DNA from: a virus
Length of the DNA stretch: 34,557 nt
IMG/VR virus record: IMGVR_UViG_3300031841_003649
Coordinates: 1-34,557 of that record
Strand: one strand, 5' to 3'
Below are positions 16,524 to 22,560 of this stretch, piece after piece. Made by a program: the position numbers and the translations under genes. The notes below the pieces were generated by a model. That model was not told the origin of the DNA. It saw nothing but the letters and a program-made list of their open reading frames with translations, and did no database searches. How positions within the stretch are numbered: position 1 is the stretch's first letter; each line of letters opens with the position of its first letter.

Positions 16524-17332
16524 TGCCATCGAATGAATATGTAAACTCGGGAGACCCGTTCAGAGTCAGGGCGGGGACATGGAACGACATCATTAAATCG
16601 AAGGACTCCTATCTGAAGAGTCGCGGAGGGGGAGCAGACTTCGACGTCTCCGACTGGTCTGACTTCGTTACAGTAAAGAACGAATCCGGCGCGGATATTC
16701 CTGATCTGACCGCCGTCCGAATTACAGACGTAAAGATCGACCCAAGTGATCATTTACAATCAGCGAGATCAACTCCAGTTTTCAAGGGAGAGTCTCTCAG
16801 TGTAACAACGGAATACAATTCTGGAAACAATATCGGGATAGCACAACAACCTATAAAGAACGGATCTGTCGGGATGGTTCAGTTTTCAGGAATGACGCTC
16901 GCGAAGATTCACGTCTTCAATGAGAACGATGACCTCGTCACTCCGAAGTCTCACCAAGGTGTTATGAAATTAACTTCCTGCTCATACGGAGAGACAGGAT
17001 CGCGGATTGTCTGGAAGGAGTCAGGGACAGGCGACGATAAACTCGCTTATATTAATCTCGGACAGTTCAGGAGTCGATACTGTTCGCTGATACGAGGGAG
17101 GCTCGCGGGTTCTTTATCTACCACAAGCGGGACAGTGACGGGAGACAGTCTTCACGGAATCGACGGCCTGATCAGGAAGGACGACGACGACGCCGGACAG
17201 ATAACTCTCGTAAATAATTTTAGTTGGGATGGAGATGACAACGCTTATTTCGTCGCGGCGTGGGAAGTGAGTACGTCTGCTGTTACGAATTCGCTGTGGA
17301 CTATCATTCAGTTAGATTGTCCAGTGAACTAG
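16523..17332 (+). CDS. Virion structural protein, hypothetical
   Basis: 269 residues, beta-rich, no cysteine cluster, no signal. It includes VKNESGADIPDLTAVRITDVKI and IGIAQQPIKNGSVGMVQFSGMTLAKIHV, strand-turn patterns common in phage appendage proteins. It overlaps the previous gene by one base (TAATG) and is followed within 10 bp by the Cys-rich gene, so it belongs to the tail-tip operon. Exact role unknown. Confidence 0.75.
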   Translation: MPSNEYVNSGDPFRVRAGTWNDIIKSKDSYLKSRGGGADFDVSDWSDFVTVKNESGADIPDLTAVRITDVKIDPSDHLQSARSTPVFKGESLSVTTEYNSGNNIGIAQQPIKNGSVGMVQFSGMTLAKIHVFNENDDLVTPKSHQGVMKLTSCSYGETGSRIVWKESGTGDDKLAYINLGQFRSRYCSLIRGRLAGSLSTTSGTVTGDSLHGIDGLIRKDDDDAGQITLVNNFSWDGDDNAYFVAAWEVSTSAVTNSLWTIIQLDCPVN

Positions 17333-17342
17333 GGGGAGAGAG

Positions 17343-18008
17343 ATGGGTGGTCGTCGCTGTTGCTGTTCCGAAACGGAGTGTTGTTTTTGTAATCAGTGCG
17401 TTACTTGTATCGATGAGTGGGATGTGACGATCAGCGGATTCGGTGACACCGAAACGTCTGAGGGCTATGGATGCTGGGACTGTGATCGATTCGATGGTAC
17501 TTACACATTAAGCCGTCCGAGTCAGTACGATCTAAGCAGCGCCGATAATTGCGAGAACCTTTCAGAAGGCACTCGGTCTAATTGTCAATGGACATACAAC
17601 TCAAATTTTAATCCTTCGACTGACTCTCATTCTCTGGCGGCTGATTGTCTTCTCTCTTCTTTAGCTTATGGAGACACTCCATATATCGCATGGATTAAAC
17701 AAATAAGGCTTCAAGTTTTCACGACGTCATTTTATGCTAATAACCAATACAACACGGGGAAGAACTTCCGTCTCGGTATAACCGCGGCGAGGGCATACGA
17801 TAACGGGACAGGAATCACAGATTACACAGAGTTATATTGGCGCTGGTTCCCTACGAAGTCAGACGGTACATATTACGGATCCGATGACCTGATGCCATGT
17901 AGCAGTTACGGGTTCAATACAACTCCTGACTGGGAGAGTACTGAGTGGATTCCAACTTATCCATGCGACCCCGACGATGTCACGTTCACGATCGAGGTCG
18001 CGGACTGA
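17343..18008 (+). CDS. Cysteine-rich N-terminus virion protein
   Basis: 221 residues. The first 25 residues hold nine cysteines (GGRRCCCSETECCFCNQCVT), with more pairs later (GCWDCDRF, DNCENL, SNCQW, DCLLSS, PCSS, PCDPDD). The body looks like a beta sandwich (DEWDVTISGFGD...DRFDGTYTLSRP). Similar C-rich proteins occur at this place in some marine and planctomycete-like phages (recalled, not checked). Cysteines may bind metal or form disulfides in the virion. It overlaps the next start by one base. Confidence 0.75.
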   Translation: MGGRRCCCSETECCFCNQCVTCIDEWDVTISGFGDTETSEGYGCWDCDRFDGTYTLSRPSQYDLSSADNCENLSEGTRSNCQWTYNSNFNPSTDSHSLAADCLLSSLAYGDTPYIAWIKQIRLQVFTTSFYANNQYNTGKNFRLGITAARAYDNGTGITDYTELYWRWFPTKSDGTYYGSDDLMPCSSYGFNTTPDWESTEWIPTYPCDPDDVTFTIEVAD

Positions 18009-18256
18009 TGGAGATATGTGAGTGGAAGAGTCTCGACGATGGGTCGTTCCAGTGTGTGAGATGTGAGAAGATAAAAACGAAGGCGACGCGGAGAAACTGT
18101 CCAATCCCTCGAGGTCTTGGAGATGTCGTCGCGTCGTTCATCAAAAAAACTTTAAGGATTAAACCTTGCTCTCCCTGTGAGAAGAGACGGAGAGCATTAA
18201 ACAAAATCAGATTAAATCGACGTGATGAATTAAGTCCCGAAGATTCGGAAGATTAA
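18008..18256 (+). CDS. Small zinc-binding protein
   Basis: 82 residues. CEWKS..FQCVRCEKIKT...NCPIPRGLGDVVASFIKKTLRIKPCSPCEKRRRALNKI: several Cys pairs around a GLGD-x-V-x-x-x-x-K helix. This short pattern recurs in phage tail operons I have seen, usually as a hypothetical protein. The ATG at 18008 shares a base with the upstream stop (TGATG); an upstream in-frame ATG at 17945 would sit deep inside the previous gene and is not used here. Confidence 0.78.
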   Translation: MEICEWKSLDDGSFQCVRCEKIKTKATRRNCPIPRGLGDVVASFIKKTLRIKPCSPCEKRRRALNKIRLNRRDELSPEDSED

Positions 18257-18296
18257 ATCGACGACGTCGATGATAATGAAATTAGGAGAAAATTAA

Positions 18297-19094
18297 ATGG
18301 CTCGTAAAACTTGGAACGGATCAGACGGAGACTTCTCGGCCTCTTCGAACTGGCTGCCGACGGGGACGCCGATCGGGGGAGACGACATCGTCTTCGATGG
18401 AACTAGCAGTCAGAGCGTGACTTCGAATCTCGATCAGTCGCTGATCGAATTCGCTTCTCTTGTCGTCGATGATGATTACACAGGTAACATCGGATCCGGA
18501 CTTAATTATCTACAGGTAGGAATAACGACCGGAGGACTCGTCTCTCTCGCGAGTTCAGGGACGGTTTTGATCGACCTCGGATCGAGCGATGTCGACGTTC
18601 AGGTTCTGGACGGGTCGGTCTATGTGAAGGGATCCGCGATCGCTGATCTTATCGCGATGGGCGGCGAGGTCTATGTCGCCGGAAAGACAGGCGACTCGGC
18701 GAGCGTCACGAAAATTAAAACGATGGGAGCGACTGTCGAAGTCTCCGATCAGGTGACGAACAGTCCCGCCGCTGAAGTTTACTCGGGAAGTCTGACAACG
18801 AAGAAGACTCTCGGGTCTCTTCAGACATACGGAGGGAAGGTCGAGACCACTCTCGACGCGGTGATCTCCGGCGCGATGACAATCGAGGGAGGTTCCTTCA
18901 TCCCTAATGGCTCCGGATCCTATGGAGCTATGACTGTTTATAGTGGCACAATCGACGGAAGAAAATCAGGAAGCGATCGAACCTTCTCATCCGTAAAAAT
19001 AAACGGAGGCGCGTTCGCTCTGAATCCGTCCGTCACTGTCACGTCACTCCAGACTCCAGACGATCAGGTCGTGATCACTGTCAGGAAGGGTTAA
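18297..19094 (+). CDS. Beta-helix-like surface protein, possible receptor-binding
   Basis: 265 residues, almost entirely short strands with Gly, Ser, Thr and Val. It opens with KTWNGSDGDFSASSNWLPTGTPIGGDDIVFDG, a motif also found at the start of repetitive autotransporter-like passenger domains (W-x-G...NW...P-x-x-GD). The rest has irregular parallel-beta repeats. In a tail operon this fits a fibre or head decoration. No enzyme motif is visible. AGGAG precedes the ATG. Confidence 0.7.
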   Translation: MARKTWNGSDGDFSASSNWLPTGTPIGGDDIVFDGTSSQSVTSNLDQSLIEFASLVVDDDYTGNIGSGLNYLQVGITTGGLVSLASSGTVLIDLGSSDVDVQVLDGSVYVKGSAIADLIAMGGEVYVAGKTGDSASVTKIKTMGATVEVSDQVTNSPAAEVYSGSLTTKKTLGSLQTYGGKVETTLDAVISGAMTIEGGSFIPNGSGSYGAMTVYSGTIDGRKSGSDRTFSSVKINGGAFALNPSVTVTSLQTPDDQVVITVRKG

Positions 19095-19097
19095 TCG

Positions 19098-19427
19098 ATG
19101 GGACGAAGGAGAGACCGAAGAAGATCAGCGATCTCGGATCCGTCCGTCGATCCTCCTGTGGCAAATAAGGACACTAGGATGTCAGTGAAGTCAGAGAAAA
19201 GAGAAGACAAGTCAGAAGCGAAGTCGGACAAGTATGACTTCAAAGTGTCGAAGATAGAATCGAAGACACAGAAGAGTCTCGCGACCGCCGAGAAGAGGAA
19301 CGCACTCGCGAACCTGATCAAGTGGGTAGTGATCGCGATCGGCGTGATTTATGGAATGACTAAACTCGGAGGACTGGATCTCGGCGGAGACCTCTTCGAG
19401 AAAGTGAAGGGATTCATCGGAGGATAA
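19098..19427 (+). CDS. Charged protein with one C-terminal membrane segment
   Basis: 109 residues. The N-terminal 75 are highly charged (Lys/Glu/Ser, coiled-coil-like); a single hydrophobic segment (ANLIKWVVIAIGVIYGMTKLGG, about 75-96) follows, then a short amphipathic tail. First of four small genes between the surface protein and the replication operon, the usual place for lysis genes. Possibly a holin-associated or spanin-like factor; not recognised. Confidence 0.65.
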   Translation: MGRRRDRRRSAISDPSVDPPVANKDTRMSVKSEKREDKSEAKSDKYDFKVSKIESKTQKSLATAEKRNALANLIKWVVIAIGVIYGMTKLGGLDLGGDLFEKVKGFIGG

Positions 19428-19428
19428 G

Positions 19429-19659
19429 ATGGTCGATCAGATTAAAGAAAACCTGAAGAGTAAATTAAAGGATTGGTGGAGCGTCTCTGATTCGAAGCGA
19501 CTCGCCGCCGTGGTGATCACCGCGGGGCTGACGACCGTCCTGACTCATAATGATCTCATGACAGACGACGCCGCGTATCGGATCACGGGTCTGATCATCG
19601 CGGCGGTTCTCGGCGATTCCTATCGACCGATGAATCCGAACAAGGGGATCGATAAATGA
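19429..19659 (+). CDS. Small protein with two hydrophobic segments, holin-like
   Basis: 76 residues with hydrophobic stretches at about 25-38 (LAAVVITAGLTTVL) and 52-62 (ITGLIIAAVLG), separated by a short polar loop, and a charged N-terminus. Size and layout resemble small class II holins, although both segments are short for full membrane spans. GGAGG precedes the ATG by four bases, one base after the upstream gene ends. Confidence 0.55.
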   Translation: MVDQIKENLKSKLKDWWSVSDSKRLAAVVITAGLTTVLTHNDLMTDDAAYRITGLIIAAVLGDSYRPMNPNKGIDK

Positions 19660-19862
19660 TGAAGTGGAGATATATTAAAGTCGGGAGCCGATCGCGAATG
19701 ATGCTCCGCTCGAACTCCGCTCACGATCTCATCGACGTCGAGACTCAACTCCTCGTTATGGGGTTCATCCGCGTGAAGTTCTTCTCGTACTGGCTCCACG
19801 TAATCAACGAAAACCACACACCGAAGAAAGACTTCTATGGAAACGCTCAAGCTAATATCTGA
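19656..19862 (+). CDS. Small hypothetical protein in lysis cluster
   Basis: 68 residues. It contains IDVETQLLVMGFIRVKFFSYWLHVINE, amphipathic rather than clearly transmembrane. It overlaps the previous gene by 4 bp (ATGA) and the next by 26 bp, so expression is coupled. An ATG one codon later (19659) is also possible. No family recognised. Confidence 0.6.
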   Translation: MMKWRYIKVGSRSRMMLRSNSAHDLIDVETQLLVMGFIRVKFFSYWLHVINENHTPKKDFYGNAQANI

Positions 19863-20085
19863 ACTCGGATTTCCTGTCGTGATCTGTGGGATCCTCCTGT
19901 GGTCATTCAAGAAACTCGGAGCGGTTCTTCTGGAGAAGGTCGTGGATCCGTTAGTGAATAGTCACAGAGTCTTCCTCGTAAAGATGGAGGAGCAACTCGA
20001 GATTCAGAGCGAACTCCTCCACCATCTCGTCGAACTCCAGAAGGATATCCTCGACAGGATCGCGTCTAAACCTTCCGGAAAATAA
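19837..20085 (+). CDS. BhlA/holin-like membrane protein, putative
   Basis: 82 residues: one N-terminal membrane segment (LGFPVVICGILLWSF, about 10-24), then an amphipathic coiled-coil tail (VFLVKMEEQLEIQSELLHHLVELQKDILDRI). This matches the layout of BhlA/UviB-type holin-like proteins. It is the last gene before the early promoter module at 20101. It is the best holin candidate in the genome, though no endolysin partner is recognised. Confidence 0.62.
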   Translation: METLKLISELGFPVVICGILLWSFKKLGAVLLEKVVDPLVNSHRVFLVKMEEQLEIQSELLHHLVELQKDILDRIASKPSGK

Positions 20086-20100
20086 TTTCAAAAGATTCTT

Positions 20101-20197
20101 AAAATAATCCTTTAACTGTAGTTGACTCTGAAATCTGCCGAGTATAAACTATAGTTATCTTAATCAACACACCTTCAAACCAAACGGAGACACACCG
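20101..20197 (+). promoter_or_regulatory. Early promoter-leader module, copy 4 (replication operon)
   Basis: AACTGTAGTT 20114-20123, TTGACT 20122-20127, TATAAACT 20143-20150, AACTATAGTT 20147-20156, then the leader up to the ATG at 20198. Nearly identical over about 60 bases to the copies at 2403, 3671 and 4730, more than 15 kb away. It reads into the replication genes. Confidence 0.88.
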
Positions 20198-20503
20198 ATG
20201 AAAACCGAAAAAAGAAACTCAGTCGATCCTTCATCCCTTTGCATAGAAGGAAGCAAGCATTACAAACGAAATTCAAATCGTTGTGAATGTTGTGATTGTA
20301 ATGAGTTCTTCAAGTCAGATCGTGAAGAGCTTCGTCACTTGGGCTTCTGGCAAGAAGTGAAAGATAGTGAAGTTGAAAATTTTTGGGTCTGTTCTTGTTG
20401 CGGTGATTTGACGAAAAGACAAGTAAGAAGTCGAAGTAAATTGAATAACACAGAACTGAATGATCTTTTCAAAAGATTAGCCCCACACTTAGTAGATGAA
20501 TAG
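20198..20503 (+). CDS. Cysteine-rich small protein, AT-rich gene
   Basis: 101 residues with CECCDCNEFF (about 29-38) and CSCCGD (about 66-71), two clusters that could hold zinc, plus a basic stretch (KRQVRSRSKL). Codons are AT-rich (TGT, AAA, GAA, AGA, TTT), unlike the neighbouring GATC- and CGA-rich genes, a sign of recent acquisition. First gene behind early module 4. Function unknown. Confidence 0.72.
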   Translation: MKTEKRNSVDPSSLCIEGSKHYKRNSNRCECCDCNEFFKSDREELRHLGFWQEVKDSEVENFWVCSCCGDLTKRQVRSRSKLNNTELNDLFKRLAPHLVDE

Positions 20504-20516
20504 AAACCTTTACAAT

Positions 20517-20549
20517 TAAACACACCTCAAACCAAACAGAGACACACCG
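20517..20549 (+). repeat. Conserved translation leader repeat
   Basis: AACACACCTCAAACCAAACAGAGACACACCG directly precedes the ATG at 20550 and matches the leader at 20165-20197, without a promoter. Confidence 0.72.
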
Positions 20550-20759
20550 ATGAAAACAGAACACAATGACGCCGATATGTCAGTTTATGATAGACACAGA
20601 ATCAAGCAACTAGAACACCTGAACAAGATGCTCGCCGAGCAGAGTATGGAGTTCATAGAGAGAGGGGTGGGGTCTTGGGTCAAATACAACGACAGGCAGA
20701 TTGAGAAGAATCTCGCAGAGATAGAGCAGATAATCAAAAGGAGATCGTCTGATGATTAA
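20550..20759 (+). CDS. Small helical hypothetical protein
   Basis: 69 residues, helical and charged with a likely coiled coil (RHRIKQLEHLNKMLAEQSMEFIER). The start is fixed by the leader repeat. It overlaps the primase-polymerase gene by 8 bp. No family recognised. Confidence 0.68.
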   Translation: MKTEHNDADMSVYDRHRIKQLEHLNKMLAEQSMEFIERGVGSWVKYNDRQIEKNLAEIEQIIKRRSSDD

Positions 20760-21315
20760 CTTACAGGAAGAACTCAGTCAGATCCCTCGGTGGGTAGCGT
20801 GGGATCTGACTCACGATCTCAGGAAGATCCCGATCGATCCGAACTCGGGGAGATGGGCGAGGGTCAACGATCCGACGACGTGGTCGACCTTCAGGAAGGC
20901 GAGAGGATTCTCTCTCCATCACGGTCTCTTTGGACAGGGGTTCGTCTTCTCCGAGGACGACGACATCTTCGGGATCGATCTCGATGGATGTCGGGATCCG
21001 GAGACAGGGGAGATCGATCAGTGGGCGAAGGAGATCGTCGACGCTCTCCCGACCTTCACGGAGATCTCGCCGTCTGGGACTGGCCTCCATCTTTACGCGA
21101 AGACAGAGATCTCTCTCAAGGGATCGCGGCGAGCGGTCGATAAGAGGGAAGACGATCCGAAGTTCAGGGGCTGGGAGATATACAGTTCCGGACGGTACTT
21201 CTGTTACACTAGCAACCGAATCAGCGAGACGAAGGAACTCACGAACTTCTCGGAGGAAGATCTCCTTCCGTTCTTCGCTCAAGCGATCGAAGGGGGAGAG
21301 CTATGGACGAGGTGA
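20752..21315 (+). CDS. Stand-alone primase-polymerase domain (archaeo-eukaryotic primase superfamily, NrS-1-like)
   Basis: 187 residues that open with IPRWVAWDL...KIPIDPNSGRWARVNDPTTWSTFRKA, then motif I GIDLDGC (Asp76, Asp78), motif II SPSGTGLH (His113) and motif III WEIYSSGRYF (Glu142). This order is that of the AEP catalytic core in phage NrS-1-type polymerases. Here the domain stands alone, without the usual helicase part. It would make primers or short DNA tracts. AGGAG precedes the ATG. A second, different AEP gene lies at 26083. Confidence 0.83.
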   Translation: MINLQEELSQIPRWVAWDLTHDLRKIPIDPNSGRWARVNDPTTWSTFRKARGFSLHHGLFGQGFVFSEDDDIFGIDLDGCRDPETGEIDQWAKEIVDALPTFTEISPSGTGLHLYAKTEISLKGSRRAVDKREDDPKFRGWEIYSSGRYFCYTSNRISETKELTNFSEEDLLPFFAQAIEGGELWTR

Positions 21316-21506
21316 AACAATTCACGGAGAAGGATTTCAACGCATCGAACCACGACGAGACCTGTCTGTGGTGTGGATGCGAACTCGACCGGAAGAACGA
21401 CTATCGGGAGAACGGATTCTTTTGTTCGCTCCGATGCGGATTCCAGTTCGGATATATCCAAGCAATCAACGACCTAAGACTCGAACCACAGAGGAGAGAT
21501 AAATGA
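21303..21506 (+). CDS. Small treble-clef-like zinc protein
   Basis: 67 residues: CLWCGCEL (about 21-28) and FFCSLRCGFQFG (about 39-50), i.e. CxxC plus CxxxC about 16 residues apart, a likely zinc-binding treble clef. It overlaps the previous gene by 13 bp and is preceded by GGGGGAG. Probably a DNA- or protein-binding accessory in the replication operon. Confidence 0.72.
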   Translation: MDEVKQFTEKDFNASNHDETCLWCGCELDRKNDYRENGFFCSLRCGFQFGYIQAINDLRLEPQRRDK

Positions 21507-21610
21507 TCTTCACAGAATACATAGAACCGATCGGACTCCTGATCGTCCTCGGGATCCTCGGACTCCAGTTCCTACTCGACGCAATGACGGGAGAGATTAA
21601 TGTCAACTAA
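21503..21610 (+). CDS. 35-residue single-pass membrane protein
   Basis: Starts with an ATG overlapping the previous stop (ATGA at 21503-21506) and ends with TAA at 21608-21610. MIFTEYIEPIGLLIVLGIL and then GLQFLLDAMTG form one clear hydrophobic helix (about 9-26). The upstream GGAGAG is a fair ribosome site, and the next gene starts inside it (21600), so it fills the gap between two coupled genes. Tiny membrane proteins of this sort are common in phage early operons. Function unknown. Confidence 0.6.
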   Translation: MIFTEYIEPIGLLIVLGILGLQFLLDAMTGEINVN

Positions 21611-21902
21611 AACGAACAACACACTCGGCGCTCCGTCTCCTTTAGTGTATGCTGGAGGGATGAGAAAAATGACCGATCAGATCGCGAGAGAACGGATCTC
21701 GAAGAACGCGAAATATTACCTAGAGAACGCGGGTCTCAATCAGAGACAACTCGCATTAAAGACCGGCGAGTCGCCGTCACGGATTAATCACCTCGTGACG
21801 GGACGGAAGATCCCGTCCGCCGCGTTTCTTTACAGAGTCGCCGTCGCTCTGGGGGTAACGATCGACGACCTGTTCGTCGCTCCCAGTCGGCGAGGTCGAT
21901 AA
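21600..21902 (+). CDS. XRE-family helix-turn-helix regulator (Cro/CI type)
   Basis: 100 residues. The HTH is KNAKYYLENAGLNQRQLALKT-GESPSRINHLVTGRKIPSAAFLYRVAVALGVTIDDLFV (about 35-93): helix 2 NQRQLALKTG, recognition helix SPSRINHLVTG. It lacks a CI-type cleavage and dimerisation domain, so it is Cro-like in size. An internal Met at 21 or 24 could also be the start. A promoter with paired operator-like 10-mers follows immediately (21901), and related pairs mark the four early modules, so this is the prime candidate for the regulator of all five. Confidence 0.87.
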   Translation: MSTKTNNTLGAPSPLVYAGGMRKMTDQIARERISKNAKYYLENAGLNQRQLALKTGESPSRINHLVTGRKIPSAAFLYRVAVALGVTIDDLFVAPSRRGR

Positions 21903-21938
21903 CTACTGTTGACACGTCAGTATCACTTTAGTTAATGT
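21901..21938 (+). promoter_or_regulatory. Promoter of the CsrA-helicase operon with operator-like pair
   Basis: TTGACA (21909-21914) is followed by TAATGT (21933-21938) at 18 bp. AACTACTGTT (21901-21910) overlaps the -35 exactly as AACTGTAGTT does in the early modules, and CACTTTAGTT (21924-21933) matches AACTATAGTT at 8 of 10. The centres are 23 bp apart here against 33 in the modules. Confidence 0.65.
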
Positions 21939-21946
21939 AGAACGAT

Positions 21947-22023
21947 CAAGGATGATTTTCAGAAGTAGGGACGACGCCGAGAAGGACTCGAGGCGTCCCT
22001 CTTCACACTCACTTAAAGGAGGA
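21947..22023 (+). promoter_or_regulatory. Leader RNA with three CsrA-type binding sites
   Basis: Site 1 is CAAGGATG (21947-21954), matching the core CARGGAUG of the known CsrA consensus. Site 2 is AAGGA as a pentaloop (21982-21986), closed by CGAG/CTCG and then ACGC/GCGT with a two-base bulge (21974-21996). Site 3 is AAAGGAGGA (22015-22023), which is also the Shine-Dalgarno. The gene that follows encodes a CsrA-like protein, so autoregulation is likely. Confidence 0.65.
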
Positions 22024-22027
22024 CACG

Positions 22028-22285
22028 ATGTCCCTAACACTCACTAGAAAACCGAAGGAACGGATCGCGATCGACATCTCCTGTCTGATCGCCTCCACTA
22101 TCAGAACAGCGGTCACGCGATCGCAATCCGGAGAATCTCTTCAGGATATAGAACTCTCTCTCCGGATCCCTCCGATCGATCTCGAGGTGAAGGAACTCGA
22201 CGGAGGGAGAGTCTCTCTCGGGTTCGATGCTCATCGAGACGTCTCCATCTGGAGAACGGAACTCAGCGAGAAGGGGGTTCGATAA
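22028..22285 (+). CDS. CsrA/RsmA-like RNA-binding translational regulator with internal insertion
   Basis: 85 residues. Residues 2-15 (SLTLTRKPKERIAI) match the first strand of CsrA (LILTRRVGETLMI). Residues 50-80 (IDLEVKELDGGRVSLGFDAHRDVSIWRTEL) match the rest, and Arg76 aligns with the RNA-contacting Arg44 of E. coli CsrA. Between them lies an insertion of about 34 residues (16-49) absent from ordinary CsrA (about 61 residues). CsrA dimers bind GGA motifs near ribosome sites and block translation. The leader carries three such sites. AGGAGG lies five bases before the ATG. The residue pattern is convincing; how the insertion fits the fold is unknown. Confidence 0.82.
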   Translation: MSLTLTRKPKERIAIDISCLIASTIRTAVTRSQSGESLQDIELSLRIPPIDLEVKELDGGRVSLGFDAHRDVSIWRTELSEKGVR

Positions 22286-22560
22286 TGATAGATCGGAATA
22301 GAAAATATCTCCCGACGTACTACTTGCAACGTGACGAGGATGACTGTGATGTGACGATCCTATGGTGTGAGAAGGAAGTCGACGGGAGACTGAAGAATTA
22401 CAGGGTCGCGACTTTCACAGACTTCGCTCTCGATCTGTTCTTCACCTATGACGAGGACTACTTCGAGTTTATCCTCGACGGAGGAGGGGATCCGATCGAG
22501 GTCTCTATGAGTTGTGAGATCTACGGACGACAGATCACGGGAAAGGTGAAAGCGAGATGA
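22285..22560 (+). CDS. Hypothetical acidic protein between CsrA-like and helicase genes
   Basis: 91 residues, beta-rich and acidic (DEDDCDVTILWCEKEVDG, FTYDEDYFEFILDGGGD). It overlaps the CsrA-like gene by one base and the helicase by four, so all three are translationally coupled. No motif recognised. Possible partner of the CsrA-like protein or helicase, by position only. Confidence 0.7.
   Translation: MIDRNRKYLPTYYLQRDEDDCDVTILWCEKEVDGRLKNYRVATFTDFALDLFFTYDEDYFEFILDGGGDPIEVSMSCEIYGRQITGKVKAR

Noticed and set aside
18257-18271. ATCGACG-A-CGTCGAT palindrome before the surface protein gene
   Set aside because: TCGA and CGTCGA strings are so frequent in this genome that one such palindrome is likely chance.
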